From the NCBI GenBank assembly GCA_032358255.1, contig JAULBX010006553.1, forward strand, positions 1-64,000: 64,000 nucleotides of DNA. Reading direction: 5' to 3'. The stretch is from Heterotrichella gracilis (lineage: Eukaryota > Sar > Xanthophyceae > Tribonematales > Xanthonemataceae). Under the pieces are notes generated by a model, which saw only the letters and a list, made by a program, of their open reading frames with translations, did not search any database and had not been told where the DNA came from. A program made the position numbers and the translations under genes. Shown piece after piece: positions 13,016 through 24,877 of the stretch. The first letter of the stretch is position 1; each line of letters starts with the position of its first letter.

Positions 13016-16000
13016 ATGAGTTTTTTTGTACCCACAAAGTTCGTCTGGCGGTTTGGAGGGCAGCAGGTAGGGACTTGCCAGCCACGAGGGCTTTCGAAAC
13101 CACACCCATGCTGAAATGGTGCCGTGGCTCCGGTTCTAACTGGCTGTAACCTCCAGGTTCATCTGTGTGGATCCTTCACAAGATGGGTGGAGACGGTGCC
13201 TATGGCACCAGTTGATGGCCAGGCCGGAGTGTTTGCAGTGGTGGTACATCTACCTCCTGGGTAAGTCCCTGGCTTGTTGCCCATTCCCTCTCACTTCAGG
13301 AGCTGTATTGCCCTGCAGAACGGGGGAGAGTCTTGTTGTATGCCTACTGGGTGTGTCAAGCTAGGTGACGAGGAATACTTGCACACGTTCACTAGCATCC
13401 GTTTCGGAACTTGGTCTGGGCGATGGAAAGCTGGCCTAGACAACTTTGCTCGCACTGCATCAACCAGTATGAAGCCTTGTTCTCTTCCCAGATACATAGC
13501 TGTGGTGCAAACTACCGACAGGGCTTCTACCCATATTGATGCATTCCTTTTCCAATCATGGTTCCCGAGAGCATAGAATGGGGTTTAACTTGGCTGTTAC
13601 TTGCTTTGCACGAACCACCCAGCATGTATGCTCATGTCTTTGCAGGTATCATCAGTACAAGTTCATTGTTGACGGGGAATGGCGACATGACGAGAACCAG
13701 CCGTACATGCCAGACCCCCTAGGCAATGTGAACAATTGGCTCTTTGTCAGGAGGCCAGAAGCACACCCACAGCAAGGGTACGTAGCCCAACTCACCTGGT
13801 GGCCACTGGCAGCGTATGAGCTTCAACAAGGAAGCTAAGGCTGCATAGTTCACCTGGTGGCAAGCATCATTTTCTAGCCACAGCGCAGCGCACATCCAAA
13901 TTTGCGCCACGAAATGCACAGAGAGACAGTGCACACCTCACCCCCTCAACCCACATCCACTGCACTGCCCACCCACAGGAATCCCTGCCACCCACCTTGT
14001 GTTGCAATAGCACAGCCCCGACTTGGCTAGCGCACTGGTGTTGAGCCGGCCTTGTGCCCAGTGCGGGTCTAGCCTCATCCTGCATAGGCACCCTACCCGC
14101 ACTTGCACCACGAACACCAAGAACACCACGCGCAGTTTCAAGGCGCCCACCTCCACACCCCCGTCCACTCTGCCACCAATGACCCTCCCTCCCTTGACCC
14201 TGCCCTTCCCCCACAGGCTGTCTATGTCCCACCTCCTTGCCCAGCAACAACAGCAGCAGCAGCAGCAGCAGCAACAACACCAACCGCCGCCGCCGCAGCA
14301 AGCCACCCACCACCCCGCGGCGACGCCGCCGCAGCAGATACCACCCACACCCTCACAGGCACAGGCTGCGCAGGCTCGCTTCCCCCAGCCGCAGTCGCCG
14401 CACCCCCCTGCAGAGCAAGCCGCCCCCCAATCCAAGGATGTGGACATGGCAGCTGCGGATGCCGTGGAGGGCGTGATCGCACCCATTGTATTGCAGGTAG
14501 GGGCCAGCTGGCGTGTGTTGGCTATGCTATTGTTAGGCAATGGGCTGTTGAAAAAACCGTTGGGTAGCAATTGTTCGCTGCACCAGGAGTGATTCCAGCA
14601 GCTGCATGGCAGTCCCTCAACAATCCAGGTCTTTCGGCAACTGCTGTCCCCAGCTTTATTTTTTCTGGTCTACTCACCTCCCCTCGCCTTTCCCCATACA
14701 CCCCTTCTCACCCCTCTTTACCCCCCCCACCCTCAGCCTGAGGAGCCTGCCTTCACCCGCAAGAAGATCCACGACTTCCTGCACACGCACACAGCCTACG
14801 AACTCATCCCCGAGTCAGGCAAGGTGGTCCTGCTGGACATCGAGCTGCCCATCCGCCAGGCCTTCCACGCGCTCCAGGAGCAGGGCATAGCCAGCGCGCC
14901 CCTATGGGACAGCCAGCTGAGTGCCATCACTGGCATGATCAGCGCCAGCGACTTCATCCAGGTGCTGCAGCGGCTACGCACCAGCATCAGCCATGGGGCC
15001 AACCCCATGAGCGAGGAGGACATGGACCAGTTTACCATTAGGTGGGTGGTGGAGGGTGGTGGGGTGGCGCATGGCCAGGTGGGGTCATGCGTACGCAGAC
15101 GTCCATGTTTGCTTTGGCAGCAGCGCACAAGATCAGCCATAGGGCCAACCCCATGAGGGGCAAGGATACATTCCGGTTCAAGGGGGGTGGGGGCAGTGGG
15201 GGCCTGGGCGGTGCATGGTCAGGCCAGGGGTCAGAAGAAGGGGGGAGGCATGGTCAGGGTCGGCGGAGTGGCGGGGCCTGGGGGGGGTGCATGGTACAAT
15301 TGGCCGGCAGGAAGGCATGCATGGTCATGTGAAGGGCGGTGTGTGCCGCATGGGGTCGATGAAAAGGGTGGTGGAGGGTGAGGGGTGAGGGATTGGAGGT
15401 GAGGGTCATGACTCTTGAGCAGGTGAAAGTTGTAGGATTCATGACATGGGGAGGGGAATGCACCAACTGCACTCCGTCCGTGCGAGCTGCTGTCTATTAT
15501 TCACTTTAGGAGTCTCCTTGTGGGATGCCCCACGGCGCCCCATCCGTGCACAAAACCCTCATCCAAACCCTTGGCCCCAGCCGGTGCACAAAACCCTTGG
15601 CCGCACTTTCGCAGGGGCATGCGCGAGGAGGCTGCCGCCAATGGGCGCTCCCCTCAGGGCCTTGTGTATGTGCGGCCCGAGGACCACCTGGGCTTGGTGG
15701 TAAGGCAGCTGTTTGAGCACCGATGCAGCCTGGCGCCAATCCTGTCGTGCGGCTTGGACAATGGTGGGTGATGGGGTGTGGGGGTGGGGGGTGAGGAGGT
15801 GGGGGGGGGTTGGGGGGGGGGGTTGCATTGATTCTTTGCCTACGGCTGCCTTTGTTATGGTGCAACAAGGAGGGCGGCGGATGGGGGTGGGCAGAGGAGG
15901 AGGAGGAGGTGGTGGTGGTGGTGGTGAGGCAGCTGTTTGCTTACCGCTGCAGCCTGGCGCCAACCCTGTCGTGGGACTCGGACAACAGTGGGTGGTGGGG

Positions 16001-17480
16001 CAGTGGTGGTGGTGGCGATGGTGGTGCCGTGTGGCCTAGACAAGGTTGGGTGGAGGGGTTGGGTCAGCGCCAGTAGTATGGGAGGGAGAGTGCGCATCTT
16101 CCTTGCCCCTTGTCACTGCACACCACCCACTCTCACCCTCCACACACCCCCCCCCCCGCAGCCTCTGGCGACGTGTGCGACCTGCTGCACATTTCAACCA
16201 TCTCTGGGGTGCTGGCCTGCCTCATTAGGCACTTCAGGGCTTCAATGGCGTCTCTGCCCCTGCTGCAGCAGCCGCTCAGCAACCTGGCGCTGGGCACGTG
16301 GTCGGAGACAATCCTGCACAGAAGGCCGGAGCTGGCAACGCAAGAGGTAAGCAGAGTATCAGGGATTCAGGGTAGTCTGTTTAGGGTTTTAGGATCTTAG
16401 GTTTTTGGGTGGGCGCTGGGCATGTGGTGTGAGCAAGTCTTGCACAGAAGGCAGGAGCTGGCCATGCACGAGGTAAGCAAGGGTGCCAGGGTGTTCGGGT
16501 TTGTGAGTATCACAGGTTGAGCACAAAGTGATGTGTGTTCCTCCCTCCTGCAGGGCGAGGAGCGCCGCAGCCGCCGCAAGCTGCGCAAGCTCCACTGCGT
16601 GCGCCTGGACACCCCCCTGACCACAGCCCTGGGCATGCTGCTTGAGGCGGGCACCAGCGTGATGCCTGTGGTGGATGAGCAGGGGACGCTGCTGGACATG
16701 TATGCGCGCAGCGACATCACCATGCTGGCCAAGGGGAACGGGTACAACAGGTGCGCGGGGTGGGAGGGGTTGAGGTGGTGGTGGGTCAGAAATGTGTGCG
16801 TGCAGCGATGTCACCATGCTGGCCAAGGGGAATGGGTACAACACGTGCGGGGGGTTTGGGAGGGGTGGAGGAGGTGGTGGTGGTGGTGGTGGTGTGGTGG
16901 AAATGTAGGCGCACAGCACCACCATCATGCTGCTTAGTGAGCACCAGCAGGACTACATGGAATAGCAGTCCTGTATTATGGCGCTGTCTCTCTTCATACA
17001 TAGTGGAATGCAACCTGTAGTTGTATACTGTGAAAAGGAGCTGCCCACCCTTCCTTTGCTTGCTTGCACATCGTCATGCTGTACCCTCCCCTCTAACCCC
17101 TCCAATCCAATCCAATCCCACCCCAACCCCTCCCAATTTTCCCCCCTACATCCCAACCCCGCCCCCCACCCCCACCCCCCAGGCTGCAATGGGAGGACGT
17201 CACCGTGGGGCAAGCCCTCGCCCTGGCCAACCACAGCCCAGCAAACAGCCAGTACGGGCTGGACCAGGTGCCAGGTGTCACCCCCACGGACGTGCACGCG
17301 GGCAACCACGCCACCCGCCAGCACCGGGTGCACATGTGCACAGAGAGGGACACCCTGCGCACAGTGGTGGACCGGCTGTCGGTGCCGGGGGTGAGGAGGC
17401 TGTTTGTGGTCACGCCCGACACGCGCAGGGTGGAGGGCATCATCTCGCTCAGCGACGTGGCGGCCTACCTGTTCCTATAG
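13016..17480 (+). CDS. KIN-beta-gamma (SNF4-type) regulatory subunit of SnRK1/AMPK, CBM48 plus CBS domains
   Basis: Nine exons join in phase to 566 residues: 13016-13066, 13157-13260, 13646-13777, 14217-14496, 14737-15041, 15615-15763, 16162-16346, 16554-16750 and 17183-17480 (TAG). The N-terminus has the plant SNF4 arrangement: VPTKFVWRFGGQQ leading into a CBM48 glycogen/starch-binding domain (HLCGSFTRW, GYHQYKFIVDGEWRHDENQP) at ~residues 8-95. A poly-Gln/Pro linker follows (Q-run at ~104-116). From ~residue 190 come CBS-type repeats (FTRKKIHDFLHTHTAYELIP; APLWDSQLSAITGMISASDF; VMPVVDEQGTLLDMYARSDI; GVRRLFVVTPDTRRVEGIIS). The protein is expected to be the adenylate/energy-sensing subunit of the SnRK1 kinase complex in cytosol and nucleus. 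The ATG is chosen because it sits just before the conserved VPTKFVW start. Introns 5-8 and the 3' flank carry decayed copies of the preceding exon ends. Confidence 0.9.
14236..14280 (+). repeat. CAG/CAA repeat coding a poly-Gln run
   Basis: In exon 4 of the KIN-beta-gamma gene a run of CAG and CAA codons encodes about 13 glutamines in the linker between the CBM48 and CBS regions. The tract mixes CAA with CAG, which slows slippage but still makes length polymorphism likely. Confidence 0.85.
15124..15190 (+). repeat. Exon echo of KIN-beta-gamma exon 5 end
   Basis: The segment resembles 14978-15050 (shared core ATCAGCCAT then GGGCCAACCCCATGAG). It lies in intron 5, ~140 bases downstream of the original, with decay and frame loss. 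Confidence 0.7.
15918..16005 (+). repeat. Exon echo of KIN-beta-gamma exon 6 end
   Basis: The bases repeat the end of exon 6 (15693-15770), keeping GAGGCAGCTGTTTG-like and CGCTGCAGCCTGGCGCCAA words, and end in a donor-like GTGGGTGG context. The frame stays open across the copy, so an alternative exon cannot be excluded, though no good acceptor precedes it. The intervening DNA is G-rich (GGTGG/GGGGG runs). Confidence 0.7.
16404..16490 (+). repeat. Exon echo of KIN-beta-gamma exon 7 end across a telomere-like tract
   Basis: This copy of 16280-16360 retains GGCGCTGGGCA, TGCACAGAAGG and the donor GAG|GTAAGCA. Between exon and copy lies a TTTAGGG-like tract (16378-16403). The copied stretch has lost the original frame through substitutions and small changes. 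Confidence 0.75.
16797..16936 (+). repeat. Two echoes of KIN-beta-gamma exon 8 end
   Basis: The exon end (16700-16755: AGCGACATCACCATGCTGGC, then GGGTACAACAGGTGCG) is copied at 16805-16853 with few changes, and again, much more decayed, at ~16908-16936 (GCGCACAGCACCACCATCATGCTG). G-rich GGTGG tracts separate the copies. Confidence 0.75.
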
Positions 17481-17607
17481 GGGGTGCAGGCGGCTCTGCC
17501 AGGGGTGCACACTTCAATCAGGTGTAGCCCTGCAATCCAGCCCTGCAGTACGTTGCTGGCGAGCTGGTCAGCCTCCTGGCGGTGCACACTGGTTGGGAGT
17601 GGGATGG

Positions 17608-17660
17608 GGCGGGCAGGGTGGAGGGCATCAGCTCAGCGACGTGGCACCTGTGTGTATAGG
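17608..17660 (+). repeat. Echo of the last KIN-beta-gamma exon beyond the stop codon
   Basis: GGGTGGAGGGCATCAGCTCAGC and a TATAG end at 17617-17660 repeat the terminal coding bases and stop at 17428-17480 with internal deletions. This shows that the echo process is not restricted to introns. Confidence 0.65.
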
Positions 17661-20235
17661 GGCGCGCACAGGGATGTGCACGTGCTGCTATCGAGGCGGG
17701 GGCGCTTTGGAGAGGGTGTGTGTGCTTGCTGGGGCTGGTATGGCCCCCACGTAGTGCCGTCCGTCGTCCGTCATCATGGATGCACATCCCCACACCTCCT
17801 GCTGCCAGCCGGGGCCTGGGGATTGTGCACATGATCCAATAACACCTGGGGATGGCAACCCCGGATGTCTGTTGCCCGCGCCCCGATTTAGGGTTGCATG
17901 GTGCCACACTCCGGTACAAACCACTCCAAACACCCCCCACCCCCCTTAGGGCAACCACCAGTTTTGAGATCTAGCATGCGGTGGGGGGTGGGTGCCCGTG
18001 CAGGGCCAGGCGCAGCAGCAGCATCACCAGTTTTGAAACCCAGTATTCGGTGTATGCACAGCTCCGAGCTGCTTGCGCACGGGGCTTGGTTCGGGCCTGG
18101 CTACTGCCCTTGTGTGCCTTGCAATAGTTTGCCAGACCAGCAGCTTGCCACCTGTAAATCTTATCCCCGTTGCAACAGCACAATGGCAATGCAGCTGCTA
18201 GACCTCAAGTTGCACGTGGCAGGCAGGGCTGGACCCTAGCGTAGGGTGCATAGGGTTCAACTTTTGATCCTGGATCAGCAGCAGAATGTCCCTATTGGCC
18301 TGACAGCCAGAGTCTGGCCTGTAGGCAGGAATTCTGTGACAATTGCTCAGGGCTCAGTGAGACTGTATGCATGGTTGGCCACAGCGGCTCAATTATTATG
18401 CTGCTGCCGCAGCAGTGGGTTGGTTGGTTCAGGTGTAACCATGGCTTGAGTGTGCAACATGTACCAGCAGGTACTCAGGGGCCCACAGTGACTGCCATTT
18501 TGCTGCAGCAGCACGCTCAACATCTGACCGGGTAATTGTTACACTGCTGATATCCACCTTGTCAGGCTGTATCTCAATTATTTAGTACAAAAGCTCAAAA
18601 GGCGCAGCTTCCAATCAAGCAGCCGATGACATACCAAGTTTGGCCAGTGCTTGTGCATGCGCAAGTCTACTGCCACCTCAGGTGGTCTGCAATCGAATAT
18701 TGTTGCTCTATCAAATCACTATTTTGCTTACCTAAAATCCTCGAATTTGCATCAAGACGCCATGCACAAGAAAGCGTGCTTTGGCAATCTGCGCTATAGC
18801 TAACTAGTCAAACAAACGGCGCACATCTAAATACAAGGCTACCCATACTACTTCCCTAACAACGTTTGCGCACATGCATTGGCGTGGGAAGCCACACCAC
18901 CAGCACTGCACATACAAAAGGTTGCCAGCAGTCAAGTCTAGGTATAATACTTGATAGTCCTCAACGTAACATGAAGGCTAAACTACACACCCCCGGGGCG
19001 CAAGCATAACCCGCATGCAGCCCCGCTGGTGAGTGATGAATCCCAGTCAAAGAGGGCATATTGAAAAGAAAAATGCAAACCCTACTTTCCCCACAACCCA
19101 CAGTACAGCCAAGCCAGTGCAAGGCAAAACTCCTGTGAATGGACGTTGCTTTAACCCTCAAGGGTGTGCAACCAAAACTGCAATGCAGCGTGTCCAAAAC
19201 AAGTCGTCCCTCCACACAAAGGGAACTGGACTGTCCACCAAAGGGCACAGCAAAACCCAGTCCCATCTTGAAGGCCAACTTGCAAAATGTAATTGTCGTA
19301 AAATGCCGTCCTATACCCACCCACACGTGGCTTCCAAAAACGCCCACATGTTTCCAAAACCATAAAGGTGCGCCAAAAGAAGCGCTCAAAAACCTTGCAC
19401 CATTTACGGGCATGCTACTCAAACAAGAGCAGCACCTCGCTCCTGCAAAACTCCACCCATCACCAGCCCGTCAGGGCAGGGCCTTCAGATGACTAACACA
19501 AATGATCACACGCACCAACCAGATCCAAAATCACAATGTAAACAATTTCTGCCAAAGCGTGAGGTCACACACCAAAACCGGCAACTGTGCCGTCTGAACT
19601 GCGTGCAGCGATGTTGCAAAATGCACGGCTACTCCATATTCAAAGGGTGCACGATAGTCAAAATATTCAAGTGAAACCCCACAAACGGGTTGCATTTAGC
19701 TAAAACGCGTTTGTGGCGTACAGGGCACCAAGGGGGGTGCGCAGGGTGTAGCGGTAACTAGGGAGGCCCCAGGTTCGAACCTGGTGCAATTACGACTGGG
19801 GACTCCAGTAGGGCCAAAATGGGGGGGGGGGGGGGACCGGATGATTAGCTAAAGAATGGGGAGGGGTGCACAAATACGCCAAGGTGGCGGACAAAATTGT
19901 GTGCATCCTCCTTGATGAGGAGGTGTGGTATATAACTACAACCCTGCGCTTTCGGATAATTCCACTCGTGGAAAAAGGTGTAACAACCCCCTTGGCACGC
20001 TGGCCATAAATACCAAAACTGCTGCGTGCATTTCGAAAACCGCACGCCACTGTGTTGGCCATTGACTCTTATCAAAACCTGACTTGATCATAGTAGAAAC
20101 TTTGCCTGATATGTGCTTAATTGTGCTGAATGCTGATCGGTTGGTGCATGCCGCCTCACTTTGTGTGTCGTGCCCCGCCTGTCCCCAAAGCCCTGGCTGT
20201 GACAAGGGTTTTGCCCTTCACCCTGAGCTAGGGTT
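17661..20235. other. Intergenic region with a SINE-like tRNA head
   Basis: About 2.6 kb without a recognised gene. Open frames at 18961-19660 on both strands overlap heavily and show no splice context or familiar motif. A G homopolymer (~15 bases) lies at ~19821-19835, next to the tRNA-like segment. Confidence 0.4.
19745..19800 (+). mobile_element. tRNA-like Pol III promoter head, probable SINE fragment
   Basis: A box-like TAGCGGTAACTAGG (19749-19762) is followed by a perfect B box GGTTCGAACC (19772-19781) flanked by complementary CCAGG/CCTGG, as in a T-arm. A-to-B spacing is too short for a functional tRNA, so a tRNA-derived SINE head is the likelier reading. The 3' limit and a target-site duplication were not found. 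Confidence 0.4.
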
Positions 20236-23200
20236 TCAGAGCGAGGCAGCCACAGCTGCCTGGCGCAGGCGGGCACTGCGGCGCAGCATGCGCGCGGCCA
20301 CGGTCGCCGCCCCAAAACCGTTGTCAATGTTGACCACAGTGACGCCAGGGGAGGCGGCGCTGAGTGCGGCCAGCAGTGGGGAGACCCCGCTGAAGGCGGA
20401 GCTGTTGCCGGCGCTGGTTGGCACCGCCACCTGTGGACGGGAAGGGATCACATGAGTTCTCCCAAAAACGATGTACAGGGCTCTACTGGAGATGAGCATT
20501 GGCAGGCAGTCATGCATGGCGAGCGCCTGGCACAGCCACTACCAGCAAAGTGTGCGGGTGCGCTGGCGGGGCCTATGCAGCACATCACAAGGGTGCACAT
20601 GCAGAGTCCACGAGCCAACCTCCGCCCCCAACACTGCGTGCAAAGCACAAGGTTGGCATGCTGCCAGACGTACCACGGGAGCATCCACCAGCCCAGCGAT
20701 GATTGAAGGCAGCGCCCCGTCATGGCCAGCCACCACCACCACCACGTCGGCTGCGCGGATGGCTGCAAGGAGCCACACACAAAGTCAGCTCCCATGTAGC
20801 CGCAATCAGCCCTAACCCTGCTCAGTCAGTCTTCAACGATTCACAGCTGGCAGAGCCGCAAACACCATTTCACCAACAGACACAAAATGCCACACCCTTC
20901 CTCCAACCGGGAAATCCATCCCCGCCAAATCCACCTCCCCCAAAACCCATCCACATCAACATATCCCACCCTGCCCCAACCCCCACCATCTTTCAAACCA
21001 CCTACCTTCTGCGTTGGCCAGCACTTTGTACAGGCCCCCCGCGCCCATGTCCGGCACCTTGAAGCAGTAGCACCCAACCAGTGCAGCCACAGCGCGCGTC
21101 TCCTCAGCCACCGCCACGTCAGCGCTGCCGGCCGTCACCACCGCCACCATGCCGGGCAGGCGCACGGGCTTGCGCCAGCCCTGGGGCTTGGCCACCACCA
21201 GGCCTGCTGCAGCGTTGTAGGTGGCGCACTCGGGCATCAGCGCCTGGACGGCCTCGCCCACCTGTAGGTGGATAAGGAGGTGAATCGGGGGCTGGTGGGA
21301 TCTGTTGACATGCGGGGGCTGTATGGCTGATGCACCCTTGGCTGAGCATGCAAAGGAGTGCTCAAGTCATGACACGAGGTGGTGCAATCAGGAGACAGTC
21401 ACAACTCTTCAAAATACACACTACATGATGCAGGCACCCACCTGCGGCTCGATGCGCGTGGCCACCGCCAGCTCGCCCCCCTCCACGATGCGCCGCAGCG
21501 CCTCCGCCACCGCCTCGGGGCTCTTGCTGGCGCCCCACACCAGCTGCGGCAGGCCAGAGCTGACCGCCTTGAGGCTGTCCAGGGAGAAGCCGGAGGAGGT
21601 CTCCGCAACCTGCTGTGCGGAGGCCGCTGCCTGCTGCGCCATCTGCTGGTGGGCGCGCGCGTGGCGGGCGGCCTCGGCCTGCGGGGGCGGAGTGGGTGAC
21701 GGATCAAGGCTACTTCAGGATTGATACTTGTTACCCAGTCTGTGATTCTGGTACACGCGAATCGAGGGCGATGTGCGCAGGGAGACAGTGCCTCCTAAGG
21801 TGCCGGCGGTGCAGTGCCGGACAGCAGTTGGCGTGCACACTGAACCAGCAATGCACCACGGTTTCACTAACTTCAGCAAGTGCTTACTTGGCGAATGCTA
21901 GCATGTCACGGCTATTGATACTAGTGAACCCAGCAATTCTCTAAAAAGCCTAGCTGTGAGCCTCACCTGCGCCGCTGCGGCCTCGGCCTGCGCTGCCGCC
22001 GCTGCACTCTGCGCCTCCCTCAAGGCCAGTGCCAGCTCCTGCAGCTGGCTGGTGGCCTCAACAGGCGAAAGTGCGCCGGCGTACACCTGCACAGGGTTGC
22101 CAAGATGAGAAACGATCTGCCTGGGCAGAGACGGGGTAGCGCCAGCTGTGCAGGGGTTCCTGTTCAGGTGGCTATGCTGCTGGAATACAAGTGATTAACC
22201 AGTAATTTACCTGCTAGAGGGCGCGTGTTTTACACCTGCCTGGAATGCACGTGACAAGCCATGAATCTGCTGTAATGCATGTGACTGGACAGATCTGAAC
22301 ACACCTGCTGCATCATCCCCAGCAGCTCGGTGTCCAGCTGGCTGTGGTCCACCGCAGGTGGGGCCAGGTCGGACGGGACGGGGACCACGTTTGAGGAGGG
22401 CTCCTCATAGTGGTGCAGCCCGTTGCCATTCTGCTGGTGGCGGAGCAGGCCTGGGGTGGGGGTGCGGGGTGGGGGTGAGCAGAGGGGTTATCGCGTGAGA
22501 AGAGCAACTTTAGCTGCCCAAGTCACAAAAATATTCGAGCACCGTCACAAATATGTCAGAAGTGTCAGTGCCGAGTGCAGCGTCACAAGGTGGCGCAAGG
22601 CTGACCGTTAGTCTGGGGAAAACCCGGTATGACTACCGTACCTGACTAGGGCAACCAAACACTGGTGGGTGACCGGAGACGTGTGAACCAGGCAAAGTGC
22701 CAGCATGACAGTTGACTCAGGGTGGAGTAGGTGGATGCTATCCGCAAGCCCAGCAACTGTTAAAGCTCCTTCTGGTTCTCTAACAAAAAGTGCCCTAAAG
22801 AAGCTACCACATGCACTTGGTGGGAAACAAGGCCAGTGGCTGGCAGAGAGGGCGGGAGGGAAAGGGTGTTCGACGTGGTTCACACACTCCGTGCACCGTG
22901 CAGACAACAGCTGCGGAATATCTGAAAGGCTGGGGGAAGCCAAAAGCATATCTGCAACTGCTTCGTATCTACCTGAGTTGTCACATCCAAGCAACGTGCA
23001 CAGTAGTCCCGAAACAGTGCCTGACAACTCAGAAGCCACAGGGAAGACGCATGTTGCAAGCAGAAGTAAGAAACACGTGTGAAACCATCGCGTACGACAC
23101 GGCCCCAGAGGACAAATGCTATCTAACATGTCTCAGCTGCAGAGGTGCCAAAAAAGGGAACCCACATCCGAAAGCGGCCCAAAAACGCCAATTAACGCTG

Positions 23201-23694
23201 GCAACCAGATGCAAAGTAAACTACAGTCCAAAAGCTACAGTCTTGGGTACTACACGGCGTTCCCTCCACCACAACTTTGGAACGTATCATGAGGTCAGTT
23301 ACGGACCTGAGGCGAAAATGAGTCACACGGGTCCATACCAGCCAAGGCAGCGTGTCGGGGGCACCACAACGTGAAGAAACGCAACGAACAGGGGCCACAC
23401 AATGGAGCCCGAAACGCCTGGCCCCGGCTCGTGCCCCGAATCACGAGGCAGAGGTCCGATTCTTCCGAAGTACGTGGCACGCGGGGTTGCACACAGGAAC
23501 AGTCGGGCAAACGGGCCCCACAAGGTCAACACTAGCGCCTGACCAAGGGTTTCCACGCTACCTGGATAGACAGCTCCGTTGTAGGAGGCGGTTGCAACCT
23601 GGGGACGACACCTCACGGCCTTGTTTGGCCTCCTGCTGGCCCATGTGCGCTGCGCTGAACAGGAAGATACCGTGCTTGATATGATGGCGCTCAT
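20236..23694 (-). CDS. LarB-like protein (AIR carboxylase-related fold), probably plastid-targeted
   Basis: Seven exons join in phase to 391 residues: 23562-23694, 22305-22450, 21967-22086, 21442-21678, 21006-21261, 20674-20762 and 20236-20430 (TGA). Residues 1-~44 resemble a chloroplast transit peptide (Ser/Arg-rich, few acids). An Ala/Gln coiled-coil-like segment lies at ~95-170. The C-terminal ~200 residues match LarB/NCAIR mutase-like proteins: MVAVVTAGSADVAVAEET, VVVVVAGHDGALPSIIAGLV, VPTSAGNSSAF and VVNIDNGFGAA. Bacterial LarB carboxylates and cleaves nicotinic acid adenine dinucleotide in nickel-pincer cofactor synthesis. The segment before VVNIDNGFG reads ALSAASPG, where bacterial LarB as I recall it has a Cys (NSCA) that forms the substrate adduct, so activity may differ. 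Intron 1 is 1.1 kb. Confidence 0.8.
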
Positions 23695-24084
23695 TGTGAA
23701 GGCTTGGGTCCCGTGGAAGCGACGCGGCACAAACTGAAAGGAGGTAACGGCGAGCCCGAGATAGTCGGTCTGTTTAGAGCTGCGTTGCTGCGATTTTGGC
23801 TGCACAAGGTCACAATGTGGGAGTGTCGAAACTGGGGATCACACAGGGTTTAGTGCCGCCGGGGGGACGAACCACCTTGGATGCAGGTGCATACAGCAAC
23901 ACGCAAAGGTCTGGCACGACAGAGAACGGCTGGCTGTTGGAATACGTGTGATGCCGCTGTTGTGATGACGCCGGCTTTAAAGTGGCTGCTTCGAGGGTAT
24001 TTTGTGTTTCAGGTTTTTTGGTCCCACGCACGTGTTGGACCGGCGGCGGCGGACCATTGTTTTAGCGGTGGCGATGGCCATTTT

Positions 24085-24094
24085 ATGACGTCAT
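24085..24094. promoter_or_regulatory. Palindromic ATGACGTCAT (bZIP/CRE-like site)
   Basis: A perfect 10-bp palindrome lies ~390 bases upstream of the LarB-like start and ~780 bases upstream of the secreted repeat gene. It matches the core bound by bZIP factors. Occurrence by chance is possible. Confidence 0.3.
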
Positions 24095-24369
24095 TCATGC
24101 TCATCATTCGCCGATCGCAGCATCAGGGGGTTGCGATCTTGGCTCCGGACGAGGCCATGTCAGATCTGCACTCAGCATAGGGTCCGCCGGCGGCGGGGCA
24201 CGTGTTCACATGTTCCGCAAGGGGTGATTTTGACTCTGAAAGACCAGGGGAGGGTTTTCCCGCGGTCCAGGCAGCTGGAACCTTGCGAGCGGGGCAAGTG
24301 CATGCATTGAAGCCTTCTTTCTTTACGCCATAGCCTATGGCATAGACATGCATCTACCCCTCTCACACT

Positions 24370-24632
24370 CGAGTACATACCAGTGCACTGCTTTGGGTGC
24401 AAGCTACGTTAAGCATCGCAAGTGGCTCGAGGCTTCCTGAACAGCCCCCGCCGTGCCCACAGTGCTTTGCAAACCCTGGCTTTCCCACCAAAGCCACTGT
24501 GCTGGGGTGCCCATTCGACCTTGCAACGCCTGAAACAGATAGCAAGCGCACTGGATAAACGCGACTGCCCTACCCATCACCGTTCTGAGTCTTGCCGCCT
24601 GGTATCAGCTTCTGGTCACATGCATGCATAAG
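24370..24632 (+). repeat. Dispersed repeat, left copy (~265 bp)
   Basis: This segment shares long words with 28108-28383 in the same orientation (CGAGTACATACCAGTGCACT at the start, AAGCCACTG.GCTGGGGTGC in the middle, GGTCACATGCATGCATAAG at the end). Divergence with small indels implies age. The pair brackets the secreted repeat locus and its degraded downstream region. It does not look like an LTR pair: there is no terminal inversion, no target duplication was seen, and there are no element genes between. Confidence 0.7.
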
Positions 24633-24877
24633 CCCTCGAGCCTGGTTGTGTTGGCCCGCTTGTCTAGAGCATTGGGTCGTATCACTGATCCTATCGCCTG
24701 TATAAGGTTGCACACTGGTGGCACCGGAGCGCCTGCAATGACAAACTTCTTGCTGTCTTCAATATTAACGAGGGTGGCGAGCGCGAGGTGAGCATGTGGC
24801 GTGTGTTTGCACTCAAGATGCAACTCCACTTGGTGTTTGTGCGGATGTGTTATGCTTGAGGAGTTGCGCTGCAAGTT

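Noticed and set aside
13867-14570. Minus-strand Cys- and Gly-rich frames opposite the poly-Gln exon
   Set aside because: Complement of the CAG/CCG-rich KIN-beta-gamma exon 4; no independent support.
15780-16040. Gly/Val-rich open frames in GGTGG tracts
   Set aside because: They arise from G-rich intronic repeats that lack stops; the true exons on either side join in phase without them.
18961-19660. Long overlapping open frames on both strands
   Set aside because: No start context, introns, domain motifs or consistent frame; probably chance open frames in repetitive DNA.
22608-23129. Open frame inside LarB-like intron 1
   Set aside because: Leucine-rich start looks like a signal peptide, but nothing downstream resembles a protein family and the flanking exons splice across it in phase.
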